From contig NZ_JANLGQ010000001.1 of the NCBI RefSeq assembly GCF_026157065.1, forward strand, positions 744,001 through 808,000: DNA of 64,000 nt. Reading direction: 5' to 3'. Positions within the stretch are counted from its first letter, which is position 1. Every line of letters begins with the position of its first letter. The translations under genes and the position numbers were made by a program. Source of the stretch: Enterococcus sp. HY326 (GTDB lineage: Bacteria; Bacillota; Bacilli; Lactobacillales; Enterococcaceae). The notes under the pieces were generated by a model. That model saw only the letters and a list, made by a program, of their open reading frames with translations. It had not been told where the DNA came from and searched no databases. Below, in pieces: positions 1-8,096 of this stretch.

Positions 1-200
1 TACATTTTTTCTTCGTAATTAATCGTCAATGGGAAGAAATCAGTATCCTTGGCTTCTTTTGAGGCTACAGCAGCACTTAGTACAACTGTGTCGCCATAAC
101 GAACCAAAACAGCTCCATTGGCTTGTTTGGCCATTTGTCCGATTTCAACTTCCAGCGGGCGTCCGCCCCAGTTTGTTTTAAAAACTTGTTTTTCTGACAT
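1..200 (-). CDS. pnp: Polynucleotide phosphorylase, N-terminal part (runs off the window)
   Basis: Reading the minus strand from the ATG at 200 gives [20 protein letters not shown] and then a stretch containing [13 protein letters not shown], the N-terminal first RNase PH-like domain of PNPase. The family degrades RNA 3'-to-5' using phosphate and works in mRNA turnover. Only about 66 codons lie in the window. A ribosome binding site (AAGGAG) precedes the ATG. It follows rpsO on the same strand, the usual rpsO-pnp order, but a terminator and a long leader hairpin separate the two. Confidence 0.93.
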   Translation of the reverse strand, partial: MSEKQVFKTNWGGRPLEVEIGQMAKQANGAVLVRYGDTVVLSAAVASKEAKDTDFFPLTINYEEKM

Positions 201-234
201 ATTCTGCTCCTTTTTTCCAACTTGCCCTGACACG

Positions 235-287
235 CTACTAAACAAATGAAAATTTAAAAAAATTTCAAACTTTCATTTGGTTAGTAG
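235..287 (-). promoter_or_regulatory. Long inverted repeat in the pnp leader
   Basis: Two 17-nt arms (235-251, CTACTAAACAAATGAAA, and 271-287) are reverse complements with a single mismatch. They enclose a 19-nt AT-rich loop that holds a further AAATTT palindrome. No U-run follows in the pnp direction, so it does not look like a terminator. It lies 35 bases upstream of the pnp start codon. In enterobacteria a comparable pnp leader hairpin is the RNase III/PNPase autoregulation site; the same role here is inference. Confidence 0.6.
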
Positions 288-350
288 AAGGTCTCTTGGC
301 GGTTGGAGGGGTTTATTTTTGCGCCTTAAAACAGGCGGTAGATCCTACAG

Positions 351-384
351 AAAAAAAGTGAGATCCCCTTGGAACCCCACTTTC
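351..384 (-). terminator. Terminator after rpsO
   Basis: On the minus strand the rpsO stop is followed by an imperfect hairpin with outer arms AAAGTG/CACTTT and inner arms TCC/GGA, ending in a run of seven U. It should limit rpsO-to-pnp read-through. Confidence 0.65.
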
Positions 385-390
385 CTTTGA

Positions 391-660
391 TTAACGACGT
401 AAGCCTAAGCGTTGGATTAATTCGCGGTAACGTTGAACGTCAGTTTTACGTAAGTAAGCTAACAAGTTACGACGGTGACCAACTTTTTTCATTAGTCCAC
501 GGTAAGAATGGTGATCTTTTTTGTGAACTCGTGCATGCTCATTCAGGTGATTGATTTCTTCCGTTAATACAGCGATTTGTACTTCTGGTGAACCAGTATC
601 TCCTTCATGGCGAGCGTAATCAGCGATGATTTCGTTTTTGCGTTCTTTTGAAATTGCCAT
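391..660 (-). CDS. rpsO: 30S ribosomal protein S15
   Basis: The 89-residue product starts [20 protein letters not shown] and carries the S15 landmarks [20 protein letters not shown] and [11 protein letters not shown]15 binds the 16S rRNA central domain early in 30S assembly. The start at 660 fits the family length and has a ribosome binding site (GAGGTGG) about eight bases upstream. An upstream in-frame GTG at 669 overlaps that site and is unlikely. It is a single-gene unit with its own terminator, followed by pnp. Confidence 0.97.
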   Translation of the reverse strand: MAISKERKNEIIADYARHEGDTGSPEVQIAVLTEEINHLNEHARVHKKDHHSYRGLMKKVGHRRNLLAYLRKTDVQRYRELIQRLGLRR

Positions 661-751
661 GTTTTCCACCTCTTTCTAAAATATTCTCCCCATGACTGAG
701 TAAGACGTTGGTGATTCGTCAAACCAAGTGATAGGCGGTGCCTTAGCACAG

Positions 752-757
752 AGTATA
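752..757 (-). promoter_or_regulatory. Probable rpsO -10 box
   Basis: The minus strand carries TATACT here, about 90 bases before the rpsO start. The -35 region is a T-rich stretch with no good consensus, so only the -10 box is called. The ~90-nt leader could hold an S15 autoregulatory fold, but I cannot resolve one. Confidence 0.35.
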
Positions 758-1047
758 CTTTACTTGAATTTGTTAAAAAAAGCAATAGTCCGACCTGTGA
801 AAGCCGGCTTTTTTTAGGGAATTTTTAGGGAATCTCAGAAATTGCTTTCAGTTGCTGTCCTTAGACAAAACAGCAAGCTGCCAGTGATAATTTTCTTAAG
901 AAAAGTTTTCGCTGAAAAAGCTATCGGTCAACAACTCTATACCATTGCCAAAAATTTGTGTTAAACTTAGTTCACGAGAATCAATTAAAGAACAGCTGAC
1001 CAGCCTTTTCAGGTCCATCTTTAATTGAAGGAAGGGGATTTAGAATT

Positions 1048-1611
1048 TTGATTACCATGGAAAATATTATCCGCGAAGGCCATCCAACCCTGCGGGAAGT
1101 CGCTAAAGAAGTCAGCTTGCCACTCTCTGAAGAGGATGTGCAGTTAGGTAAAGATATGCTGGAATTTTTAATCAACAGCCAAGACCCCGTCAAGGCTGAG
1201 GAATTGCAACTACGGGGAGGCGTTGGTTTGGCGGCTCCGCAATTAGATATTTCGAAAAGAATTATCGCCGTCCATGTACCCAGTGACGATCCTGAAAAAC
1301 CAGAGCCCCAGTTAAGTGCGGTCATGTACAATCCAAAAATTGCCAGCCACTCTGTTCAAGATGCCTGCCTTGGTGAAGGCGAAGGCTGTTTATCAGTTGA
1401 CCGAGAAGTGCCCGGCTATGTCGTTCGCCACGCACGAGTGACGGTCACTTATACTGACGCAACAGGGCAGCAGCAAAAAATCCGCTTGAAAAATTATCAA
1501 GCGATTGTCGTTCAGCATGAAATTGATCATTTAAACGGTGTGATGTTCTATGACCACATCGATGCTGAAAATCCATACGCCTTAAAAGATGGCGTCTTAG
1601 TTTTAGAATAA
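1048..1611 (+). CDS. def: Peptide deformylase
   Basis: The 187-residue enzyme removes the N-formyl group from nascent proteins. All three metalloenzyme motifs are visible: GGVGLAAPQ (residues 57-65), EGCLS with metal ligand Cys114, and QHEIDH with His157, Glu158 and His161. The insert around [14 protein letters not shown] is typical of the Gram-positive type-2 form. I keep the TTG at 1048 as start because the purine-rich site GAAGGGG (1031-1037) is ten bases upstream; the ATG at 1057 would be 19 away. It is convergent with the niaR-like operon and shares its terminator. Confidence 0.95.
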   Translation: MITMENIIREGHPTLREVAKEVSLPLSEEDVQLGKDMLEFLINSQDPVKAEELQLRGGVGLAAPQLDISKRIIAVHVPSDDPEKPEPQLSAVMYNPKIASHSVQDACLGEGEGCLSVDREVPGYVVRHARVTVTYTDATGQQQKIRLKNYQAIVVQHEIDHLNGVMFYDHIDAENPYALKDGVLVLE

Positions 1612-1621
1612 ACCATAATAT

Positions 1622-1709
1622 AATACCAGTTCCCTGACTTAATCAAAGGCCACCAAAAACCAAAATTTTTGGCGCTTTCCCTTACAATTTAAGTCGAGGA
1701 ACTGGTATT
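1622..1709. terminator. Bidirectional nested terminator between def and the niaR-like gene
   Basis: The 21-nt arms at 1622-1642 and 1689-1709 (AATACCAGTTCC / GGAACTGGTATT plus the CTGACTTAA / TTAAGTC.. part) enclose a second hairpin, CCAAAAA (1653-1659) with TTTTTGG (1666-1672). U-rich tracts lie on both sides, so it can serve both convergent units. Confidence 0.75.
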
Positions 1710-1710
1710 T

Positions 1711-2229
1711 CTATTTTTCTTGATATAGAATCTGCTGCTCCTGTAAGGCTTGTTTAATTTTGACTAAATCAGCTTCTGTCTGAAAACGAATCGTGTGCAG
1801 ATGAATCCCTTCCGTCAATTCTGACAGCAAGGTGGCTTCAGCTTTTTGATAGTCTGCAATAAAGCGACGAACATCTGCAAAGGTTTTGATTTGCAAATTT
1901 CCCTGCAATTCCCCATATAAGGGATGCTCGACAATTACATCTAAAATTTCCCCGCCGTTTGCCACGATTATATTCAGCTCTTCCTCCGTTTGGTCCGGAC
2001 CGTGCTGGACGGCAATTTTTGCGGTGGTGCCGCTCTCATCACCGGCTAATAAATAACCTCTGGCGGTGGCCATAATCTGTTGACCGCTGGCTCTCAATAA
2101 AGCCACGTCACCAACAATAATTTGGCGGCTCACCCCTAATTCTTTCGCAAACTTTTGGGCACTGATTGGTTTTTCAGCCTCCTTTAAAGCGGCGATAATC
2201 ATTTCTTTTCTTCTTTGTCCATCATTCAT
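1711..2229 (-). CDS. niaR: NiaR-like transcriptional repressor (HTH + 3H domain)
   Basis: The 172-residue protein has an N-terminal DeoR-like helix-turn-helix (about residues 5-55, KPISAQKFAKELGVSRQ) and a C-terminal 3H-type domain with conserved histidines (VEHPLYGEL, EGIHLHTIR). NiaR/YrxA proteins of Firmicutes repress NAD synthesis and niacin uptake genes with nicotinic acid as co-repressor; their 3H domain binds metal. I chose the ATG at 2229 (AGGG six bases upstream) over the TTG at 2235, which overlaps the preceding stop codon. It is the last gene of a three-gene unit with chorismate mutase and Sir2. Confidence 0.8.
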   Translation of the reverse strand: MNDGQRRKEMIIAALKEAEKPISAQKFAKELGVSRQIIVGDVALLRASGQQIMATARGYLLAGDESGTTAKIAVQHGPDQTEEELNIIVANGGEILDVIVEHPLYGELQGNLQIKTFADVRRFIADYQKAEATLLSELTEGIHLHTIRFQTEADLVKIKQALQEQQILYQEK

Positions 2230-2231
2230 TG

Positions 2232-2510
2232 TCAACCCTGCTTTAATTGTTGATTTTGGTAATTGCGGGAGTGTTTCATCACGTCTTTAAAAGTCTGTTG
2301 AATTGCCATTTGATAGTCTTTTTGCTGAACCAGCTCCGCCACCTGCTCTAAAACCACCGCTTCTCTGGCGGGATCATAGACAACCTGACTGTCGCCTTTA
2401 ATAGCGGCGATTTGGCTGACCACTGCCATTCTCTTTTCCAATAAAGCGACAATTTCTTGATCGATAGCATCAATTTTTTGCCGCTGTTCCCGTAGTTCTT
2501 CTGCCTTCAT
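2232..2510 (-). CDS. Chorismate mutase, AroQ class
   Basis: The 92-residue all-helical protein has the AroQ pattern: LREQRQKIDAIDQEIVALLEKR, then KGD, then YDPAREAVVL. The N-terminal Arg, the Lys of AIKGD and the REAVVL segment match active-site positions of the family. The enzyme converts chorismate to prephenate for Phe and Tyr synthesis. The start has a strong site (AGAGAGGA). Its stop overlaps or abuts the start of the niaR-like gene, and Sir2 lies 19 bases upstream, so the three are probably cotranscribed. Confidence 0.85.
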   Translation of the reverse strand: MKAEELREQRQKIDAIDQEIVALLEKRMAVVSQIAAIKGDSQVVYDPAREAVVLEQVAELVQQKDYQMAIQQTFKDVMKHSRNYQNQQLKQG

Positions 2511-2529
2511 TTAGTGCGTCCTCTCTTTT

Positions 2530-3219
2530 TTAGACTTGTTTAAATAATTCCTCGGCTGCTCCTTGATAGAAATAATCAATCAATGGATGCCCTAAAGGTG
2601 TTTGATTAATCGCCAAAACCTTTTGCTGCGTCTTGCCGTTGATCAAATCACAAAATGGATGCACTTGAAAAGTCGTGCCCACAATCACAATTAAATCTGC
2701 TGATGCCACAGCCTGCAAGGCATTTTCAATGACAGCCTCTTGAAAACCTTCTTCATATAAGACAACTTCTAGTCGGATTTGCCCGCCACAATTTTCATGG
2801 ACATCGCTAATAAGATAGTCTTGCCATGAGACAGGTAAGCGACATTTGCGGCAATGGCAGTGATACAAGCTGCCATGAAACTCAACTAATTGTTGGCTGC
2901 CAGCTTTACTGTGGAGACCATCAATATTTTGAGTGACAATCCGCGTCGGTTTGCGCTTTTCAAAGGCCGCCATTTTTTGATGAATCACATTAGGTTTGGC
3001 ATCTGGATGATACAATAATTGAACAAATTCATAAAATTTTGCCGGCTCTTGGATTAAAGCCGTGTGACTTAATAAATACTCTGGTGCGGTCATCCCCTGA
3101 TAGACACCCTGCAGCGAACGATAATCTGGAATTCCCGAAGGTGTGGAAACTCCGGCGCCGGTTAGAAACGTGATGTTTTCCGCCTGTCGCATCAATGCAA
3201 TACTTTCCTTGATTGTCAT
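2530..3219 (-). CDS. Sir2-family NAD-dependent protein deacylase
   Basis: The 229-residue sirtuin shows the NAD-binding GAGVSTPSGIPDYR (21-34), TQNIDGLH (96-103), the catalytic His115 in EFHGS, and VVGTTFQVHPF. The small zinc domain has CHCRKC (121-126) but only one cysteine, Cys144, in the second knuckle where two are usual. The product would remove acyl groups from lysines, consuming NAD. The start at 3219 has GAGG eight bases upstream; an in-frame GTG at 3228 overlaps that site. It is the first gene of the unit with chorismate mutase and the NiaR-like repressor. Confidence 0.9.
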   Translation of the reverse strand: MTIKESIALMRQAENITFLTGAGVSTPSGIPDYRSLQGVYQGMTAPEYLLSHTALIQEPAKFYEFVQLLYHPDAKPNVIHQKMAAFEKRKPTRIVTQNIDGLHSKAGSQQLVEFHGSLYHCHCRKCRLPVSWQDYLISDVHENCGGQIRLEVVLYEEGFQEAVIENALQAVASADLIVIVGTTFQVHPFCDLINGKTQQKVLAINQTPLGHPLIDYFYQGAAEELFKQV

Positions 3220-3249
3220 CGTTTTCACCTCATCACCTCATCTTTCCTT

Positions 3250-3255
3250 AGTATA
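3250..3255 (-). promoter_or_regulatory. Probable -10 box of the sir2 operon
   Basis: TATACT on the minus strand, about 30 bases before the Sir2 start codon. No convincing -35 box accompanies it. Confidence 0.4.
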
Positions 3256-3386
3256 GCGTAATTTTTCGGAAAAGTGATATTCTGCTGAGAATTCTTACAA
3301 AGTTTTCTCTTTGTTTATTTTTTCACCATGACAATCTCAAGGGAACGTGATAAACTATTTACGGAATATAAAGTGAGGTGAATCAA

Positions 3387-3695
3387 ATGGTAGCATTGGC
3401 ATACATTATTTATTGGGGTCTAATCCTTATAAACATGGCTTGGATCGCATTAAGTTTATTCTTCGGTATTTTTTATTTATCCCGCAAAGAAAATGGAAAT
3501 CTTTGGGTTTTCGCCTTTTTAAATGTTGTTTCCGTTATTGCATTGGGCGTAACGATGTTTGTTTTCCGTACTTGGCGGTCATACTTCGCTATTGTTCAAT
3601 ATTCAAGCTTAATCTGGGTGCTAATCGGTATCCTCTTAGTCATCGCTTTGGCTTACGCAATCTTAGGCCGCGAACCAAAAGAAGCAACAGCTTAA
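3387..3695 (+). CDS. Small three-helix membrane protein of unknown function
   Basis: The 102-residue product has three hydrophobic segments (about residues 2-27, 38-58 and 68-92) joined by short polar loops (LSRKENGN and FRTWRSYF), and a charged tail, REPKEATA. I do not recognise the family. GAGG eight bases upstream supports the ATG at 3387 over the GTG at 3378. It is monocistronic, with its own terminator directly after it. Confidence 0.7.
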   Translation: MVALAYIIYWGLILINMAWIALSLFFGIFYLSRKENGNLWVFAFLNVVSVIALGVTMFVFRTWRSYFAIVQYSSLIWVLIGILLVIALAYAILGREPKEATA

Positions 3696-3707
3696 TGAAA
3701 AACAAAG

Positions 3708-3741
3708 ACAAGAATTCTTTCATTGGAATTCTTGTTTTTTT
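3708..3741 (+). terminator. Rho-independent terminator
   Basis: ACAAGAATTC and GAATTCTTGT form a ten-base-pair stem followed by eight T. It closes the small membrane protein gene. Confidence 0.85.
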
Positions 3742-3793
3742 GTACTGAAAATTGTTGGCCGCTACAGGATTCTCAGAGAAATTTAAAAAAACA

Positions 3794-3822
3794 TTGACAT
3801 TTTTCTGAATTCACCATACACT
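3794..3822 (+). promoter_or_regulatory. Promoter of the lysine-riboswitch transcript
   Basis: TTGACA (3794-3799) and TACACT (3817-3822) with a 17-base spacer. Transcription would start near 3830, just upstream of the riboswitch fold. Confidence 0.8.
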
Positions 3823-3845
3823 TGCCCATAACAATTAAATATGAC

Positions 3846-4075
3846 ACACCTTATTAAGGTAGAGGTTGCGGACTTGATTAATCCTGTGGAGAAATGAGTT
3901 TTCTATGAAGCAGAGCTAGGCAAGGCCGCCGAAATATCATCTTGACTCATCAAGCTGATGTTGGGGCGCAAATGAATAATTTGCGAACTGTCTTAGCAAA
4001 TTGCTAAGTTGTGCTATGGATGTCGGTTCATGAAGATGTATACAGCCTAGTCAATTTAGCTAGGCTGTTTTTTTG
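3846..4075 (+). promoter_or_regulatory. Lysine riboswitch (L box) with terminator
   Basis: The leader follows the L-box order as I know it from Bacillus lysC: AGGTAGAGGTTGCGGACTT, then TGTGGAGAAATGAG, then GGCAAGGCCGCCGAA, then GTTGGGGC and a GCAAAT/ATTTGC hairpin. It ends in a strong terminator, ACAGCCTAG (4042-4050) with CTAGGCTGT (4060-4068) and seven T. Lysine binding would favour the terminator and shut off the downstream transporter. This assigns lysine as the likely substrate. The call rests on motif order by eye. Confidence 0.8.
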
Positions 4076-4105
4076 TCGTGAGGAATTAAGGGAAGGAATA
4101 TACTT

Positions 4106-5707
4106 ATGAAAAAATTTTATTTACTGTTGACGGCGCTGCTGTGTTTGATAATTTGGCCGCAAGCTGCCAATGCCACCACCTCCACAAGCGAGACTGCGGT
4201 TACAAACGGTGAGTTTCGGGTGGGCATGGAGGCAGGCTACGCCCCATTTAACTGGACTCAGCAAACCGATGCCAATGGTGCCGTGCCGATTTCCGGCGAC
4301 AGCTCATATGCTGGCGGCTATGATGTCGAAATCGCCAAGAAAATTGCTGCGGGTTTAGGAAAAGAGCTCGTGATTGTCAAAACTGAGTGGGACGGTTTAT
4401 TGCCATCGTTACAATCTGGTGTGATTGATGCGATTATTGCCGGCATGTCGCCGACTGAAGAACGGCGCCAGGAAATTGATTTCACTGATGCTTATTACGA
4501 ATCAGATTTGGTCATTGTCACCCGCAATGATACCCGCTATGCCACAGCTACGTCTTTAGCGGATTTTGCTGGTGCTAGAATTACCGCTCAGCTGAGCACC
4601 TTTCATTATGATGTGATTGATCAAATTCCAGATGTTGAAAAACTGACGGCCTATGATAATTTTGCCGCTATGCGAGTGGCCTTAGAGTCCGGCACCATTG
4701 ACGGCTATGTCAGCGAACGACCAGAAGGGGTTACCGCACAAGAGGTTAATCCTGATTTAAAAATGGTCGAGTTTGCGGACGGTCAAGGCTTCAATGTGAA
4801 TCCAGAAGATGTCCAAGTCTCGGTGGGATTACAAAAAAATTCTCCTTACCTAGCGGAGATTAATCAAATCTTAGCGGGCATCTCAGAAGATGAACGAATC
4901 GACATTATGGACAATGCGATTGAAACCCAACCAGCCACCGCTGAAGATAATAGCACAGACGGAAACAATGAAAATGCTTTTGTGCGGATTATTCGCCAAA
5001 ACGGCACCCTCTTTTTACAAGGGGCCGGCATGACACTCTTTCTGGCAATTATTGGAACTTTTGTCGGCACCTTTATTGGTCTTTTAGTCGGTGTTTATCG
5101 GACAACTCCCTTAGCGGCAAATAAAATTAAACGAGGCCTGCAAAAATTCTTCGGCTGGGTATTGTCGGCCTATATTGAAATTTTCCGGGGAACCCCGATG
5201 ATTGTACAAGCAGCTGTTTTCTATTATGGAATGGCTCTAGCCTTTAATTTAGATATGAATCGAACTGTTGCTGCTCTAATTATTGTTTCCGTAAACACGG
5301 GGGCTTATATGTCAGAAATCGTTCGTGGCGGTATTTTTTCAGTCGACAAAGGTCAGTTTGAAGCCGCTCAGGCAATCGGCATGACCCATCGTCAAACGAT
5401 GCTGAAGGTCGTCTTGCCTCAAGTGATGCGCAATATTTTACCAGCGACTGGCAATGAATTTGTCATCAATATTAAAGATACCTCTGTCTTGAGTATTATT
5501 TCTGTGACAGAATTATTTTTCCAAGGAAAATCTGCCGCTGGAACAAATTATATGTTCTTCCAAACCTATGCCATTATCTGTGTGATTTATTTTGTTTTGA
5601 CCTTTACTATTACCCGGATTTTACGAGTGGTGGAAAAACGCATGGATGGTCCCGACAGCTATGAAGCTGCTGAAAACACTGATGTCTTAATTGAAGCAGA
5701 TAAATAA
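4106..5707 (+). CDS. Amino-acid ABC transporter, fused binding protein and permease (probably lysine)
   Basis: The 533-residue protein starts with a signal sequence (MKKFYLLLTALLCLIIWPQA, cleavage near residue 24). A type-3 periplasmic-binding-like domain follows (about 35-275; GYDVEIAKKIA, IIAGMSPTEERR). The permease domain (about 300-510) has several membrane helices and the EAA loop EAAQAIGMTHRQTMLKVVLPQ (20-residue core shown in part), which contacts the ATPase. Such GlnPH-type fusions import polar or basic amino acids. The lysine riboswitch upstream points to lysine. The ATPase gene follows after 48 bases. Confidence 0.92.
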   Translation: MKKFYLLLTALLCLIIWPQAANATTSTSETAVTNGEFRVGMEAGYAPFNWTQQTDANGAVPISGDSSYAGGYDVEIAKKIAAGLGKELVIVKTEWDGLLPSLQSGVIDAIIAGMSPTEERRQEIDFTDAYYESDLVIVTRNDTRYATATSLADFAGARITAQLSTFHYDVIDQIPDVEKLTAYDNFAAMRVALESGTIDGYVSERPEGVTAQEVNPDLKMVEFADGQGFNVNPEDVQVSVGLQKNSPYLAEINQILAGISEDERIDIMDNAIETQPATAEDNSTDGNNENAFVRIIRQNGTLFLQGAGMTLFLAIIGTFVGTFIGLLVGVYRTTPLAANKIKRGLQKFFGWVLSAYIEIFRGTPMIVQAAVFYYGMALAFNLDMNRTVAALIIVSVNTGAYMSEIVRGGIFSVDKGQFEAAQAIGMTHRQTMLKVVLPQVMRNILPATGNEFVINIKDTSVLSIISVTELFFQGKSAAGTNYMFFQTYAIICVIYFVLTFTITRILRVVEKRMDGPDSYEAAENTDVLIEADK

Positions 5708-5755
5708 GAGCTTTGATAACTGCTGATAGATTTTTTTCCTAAGAAGGAGTAAGCT

Positions 5756-6493
5756 ATGGAAAATATTATTGAAATTAATCACTTAAAAAAAGACTTCGGT
5801 AAAAATGAAGTCTTAAAGGATATTCACTTAGATATTCAAAAAGGAGAAGTCGTGACAATTATCGGCTCCTCCGGCTCAGGTAAGTCAACTCTTTTACGCT
5901 GTATCAATTTGTTAGAAATTCCTACCAGCGGCGAAATTTTATTTCACGGGGAAAATGTTTTAACTCCCGGCTATGACTTACCAAAATATCGGACCCATTT
6001 AGGAATGGTGTTCCAACAATTTAATTTATTCAACAATATGAATGTGCTGGACAACTGTACTTCTGGTCAAATTTCTGTCTTGAAGCGTCCTAAAGCGGAG
6101 GCCGAAAAAATTGCTTTAGAAAATTTAGATAAAGTCGGGATGGCTCGCTTTGTTAAAGCGAAGCCTAGTCAGCTCTCCGGTGGTCAAAAGCAACGGGTAG
6201 CCATTGCCCGAGCGCTTTCCATGAATCCTGATGTGCTGTTGTTTGACGAACCGACTTCAGCCCTTGACCCAGAGATGGTGGGAGAAGTTTTAAAAACCAT
6301 GAAGGCTTTGGCCCACACTGGCCTGACAATGGTAATTGTCACCCACGAAATGGCTTTTGCAAAAGATGTTTCCGACCGGGTGATTTTTATGGACCAAGGA
6401 ATTATTGCAGAAGAAGGCACTCCTGAAGATATTTTTGTCACCCCCCGTCACGAGCGGACGAAGGCTTTCCTACAGCGGATTCTTGAGGATTAA
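5756..6493 (+). CDS. Amino-acid ABC transporter ATP-binding protein
   Basis: The 245-residue ATPase has Walker [10 protein letters not shown] (37-45), the Q-loop FQQFN, the signature LSGGQ (140-144), Walker B VLLFDEP (160-166) and the switch His in VTHEMAF. It belongs to the GlnQ/HisP group that powers polar amino-acid uptake. AAGGAG precedes the start. It is the second gene after the lysine riboswitch and pairs with the fused binding protein/permease; a terminator follows. Confidence 0.95.
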   Translation: MENIIEINHLKKDFGKNEVLKDIHLDIQKGEVVTIIGSSGSGKSTLLRCINLLEIPTSGEILFHGENVLTPGYDLPKYRTHLGMVFQQFNLFNNMNVLDNCTSGQISVLKRPKAEAEKIALENLDKVGMARFVKAKPSQLSGGQKQRVAIARALSMNPDVLLFDEPTSALDPEMVGEVLKTMKALAHTGLTMVIVTHEMAFAKDVSDRVIFMDQGIIAEEGTPEDIFVTPRHERTKAFLQRILED

Positions 6494-6502
6494 ATATTTA
6501 AT

Positions 6503-6537
6503 AAAAAGATATGTTAAGCCATATCTTTTTATTTTTT
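6503..6537 (+). terminator. Terminator of the amino-acid transporter operon
   Basis: AAAAAGATATG (6503-6513) pairs with CATATCTTTTT (6520-6530), followed by a T-rich tract. Confidence 0.8.
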
Positions 6538-6671
6538 TGCTAAAAAATGATATACTTCCAAAGCAATCAAGGTTAAAAGTAACAGTTAATTTCTAATTAT
6601 ATTTTTATTGAATATTTTTGATTGTTTTGTTATTTTTGTCTTTAGTATTTTAAAAATTAAGGAGAATATAC

Positions 6672-8027
6672 GTGGAACACAAGTTATCCTTTAGGGAAAA
6701 GCTTTTTATCGGCTCGATGCTCTTTGGTCTTTTCTTCGGTGCTGGTAATTTAATTTTTCCGATTCATCTAGGACAAGAGGCTGGCGCCAATGTTTTTAGT
6801 GCCAACCTGGGATTTCTCGTGACAGGAATCGGTCTGCCGTTTCTGGGAATCATCGCTTTGGCAATTAGTGGCAGCGGCAATGTCTATGACTTAGCCAGCA
6901 AAGTTAATCAGCGTTATGCAAAAATTTTCACCGTTCTGCTTTATCTAGTTATCGGTCCCTTCTTTGCATTACCCCGTTTAGCAACAACTTCATTTGAAAT
7001 TGGAATCGCCCCATTTATCAATGCCCAGCAACAACCTTTAGTATTAGCTTTATTTAGTGTCATTTTTTTCTTGATTGCCTGGGGGTTTGCCCGCAAGCCC
7101 ACCAAAATTTTAGTGTACGTCGGCAAATTTTTAAATCCGATTTTTTTGATTCTATTAGGTTTTTTACTGCTATTAGCTTTTGTAAATCCTTTGGGCAGCA
7201 TCACGGATGCCGCTGTTCAAGGCAGCTATCAAAGCGAAGCCTTTTCAACCGGTTTCACGCAAGGCTATAATACTTTAGATGCTTTAGCAGCCTTAGCCTT
7301 TGGGATTGTGATTATCTCGACTGTCAAAAATTTAGGCGTTAAAAAGGAAGCAACAATTGCGAAGTACACGATTCAATCAGGGGCCATCAGCATTATCTTG
7401 ATGGGCGTTATCTACACCTTATTAGCCTATTTGGGAACGATGAGCCTAGGCAGCTTTGCCGTCAGTGAAAATGGCGGAATCGCACTGGCTCAAGTGGCTA
7501 ATTATTATTTAGGGGGCTTAGGTAGTTTTATTTTAGCGCTGATTGTCATCACCGCCTGTCTTAAAACTGCTATCGGTCTGATTACCTCGTTTTCTGAAAC
7601 ATTTGCCGATTTATTTCCTAAGAGGTCTTATAACTTTTACATCTTAGTTGTCAGCTTCCTACCCTGTCTTTTCGCAAATGTCGGCCTGACGAAAATTATT
7701 GAATTTTCGACACCAGTTTTGATGTTTCTCTATCCTTTGGCAATTGTTTTAATCCTACTGCCACTACTGGAACCCTTAATTGGTTACCGTCGCTTGGTTT
7801 ACCAAATGACCACTTATTTCACGTTGTTCGCTGCTATTATTGACGGCTTAAATGCTGCACCTGCTTGGATTTCAAATTGGTCAATTATTGAAAGTATTAT
7901 AAATTTTGGTAGCAATTACTTACCCTTTTTCAACATTGGTATGGGTTGGATAATTCCAGCTGTCGTTGGATTTATAATTAGTTTTATATTAGACTTAAAC
8001 TTTAACAAAAGAATAAAAAAAACGTAG
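6672..8027 (+). CDS. brnQ: Branched-chain amino acid carrier BrnQ
   Basis: The 451-residue protein has about twelve hydrophobic segments and the LIVCS-family opening [17 protein letters not shown] (residues 15-31). The family imports Leu, Ile and Val with a cation. It starts with GTG, placed seven bases after AAGGAG. No leader switch is evident in the 140 bases upstream. A weak hairpin (CTGATAA/TTATCAG, 8037-8058) follows the stop codon, so read-through into the Mga-like regulator 69 bases later is possible. Confidence 0.93.
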   Translation: MEHKLSFREKLFIGSMLFGLFFGAGNLIFPIHLGQEAGANVFSANLGFLVTGIGLPFLGIIALAISGSGNVYDLASKVNQRYAKIFTVLLYLVIGPFFALPRLATTSFEIGIAPFINAQQQPLVLALFSVIFFLIAWGFARKPTKILVYVGKFLNPIFLILLGFLLLLAFVNPLGSITDAAVQGSYQSEAFSTGFTQGYNTLDALAALAFGIVIISTVKNLGVKKEATIAKYTIQSGAISIILMGVIYTLLAYLGTMSLGSFAVSENGGIALAQVANYYLGGLGSFILALIVITACLKTAIGLITSFSETFADLFPKRSYNFYILVVSFLPCLFANVGLTKIIEFSTPVLMFLYPLAIVLILLPLLEPLIGYRRLVYQMTTYFTLFAAIIDGLNAAPAWISNWSIIESIINFGSNYLPFFNIGMGWIIPAVVGFIISFILDLNFNKRIKKT

Positions 8028-8096
8028 AAAATACCTGATAACTGACTTTTTTATCAGATTCTATTAAAATGAAAGTGAATTAAAGGAGGAACTGAC

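Noticed and set aside
780-830. GCCGGC palindrome followed by T7 near 805-816 as a terminator
   Set aside because: The palindrome AAAGCCGGCTTT has no loop, and no gene ends just upstream in that direction.
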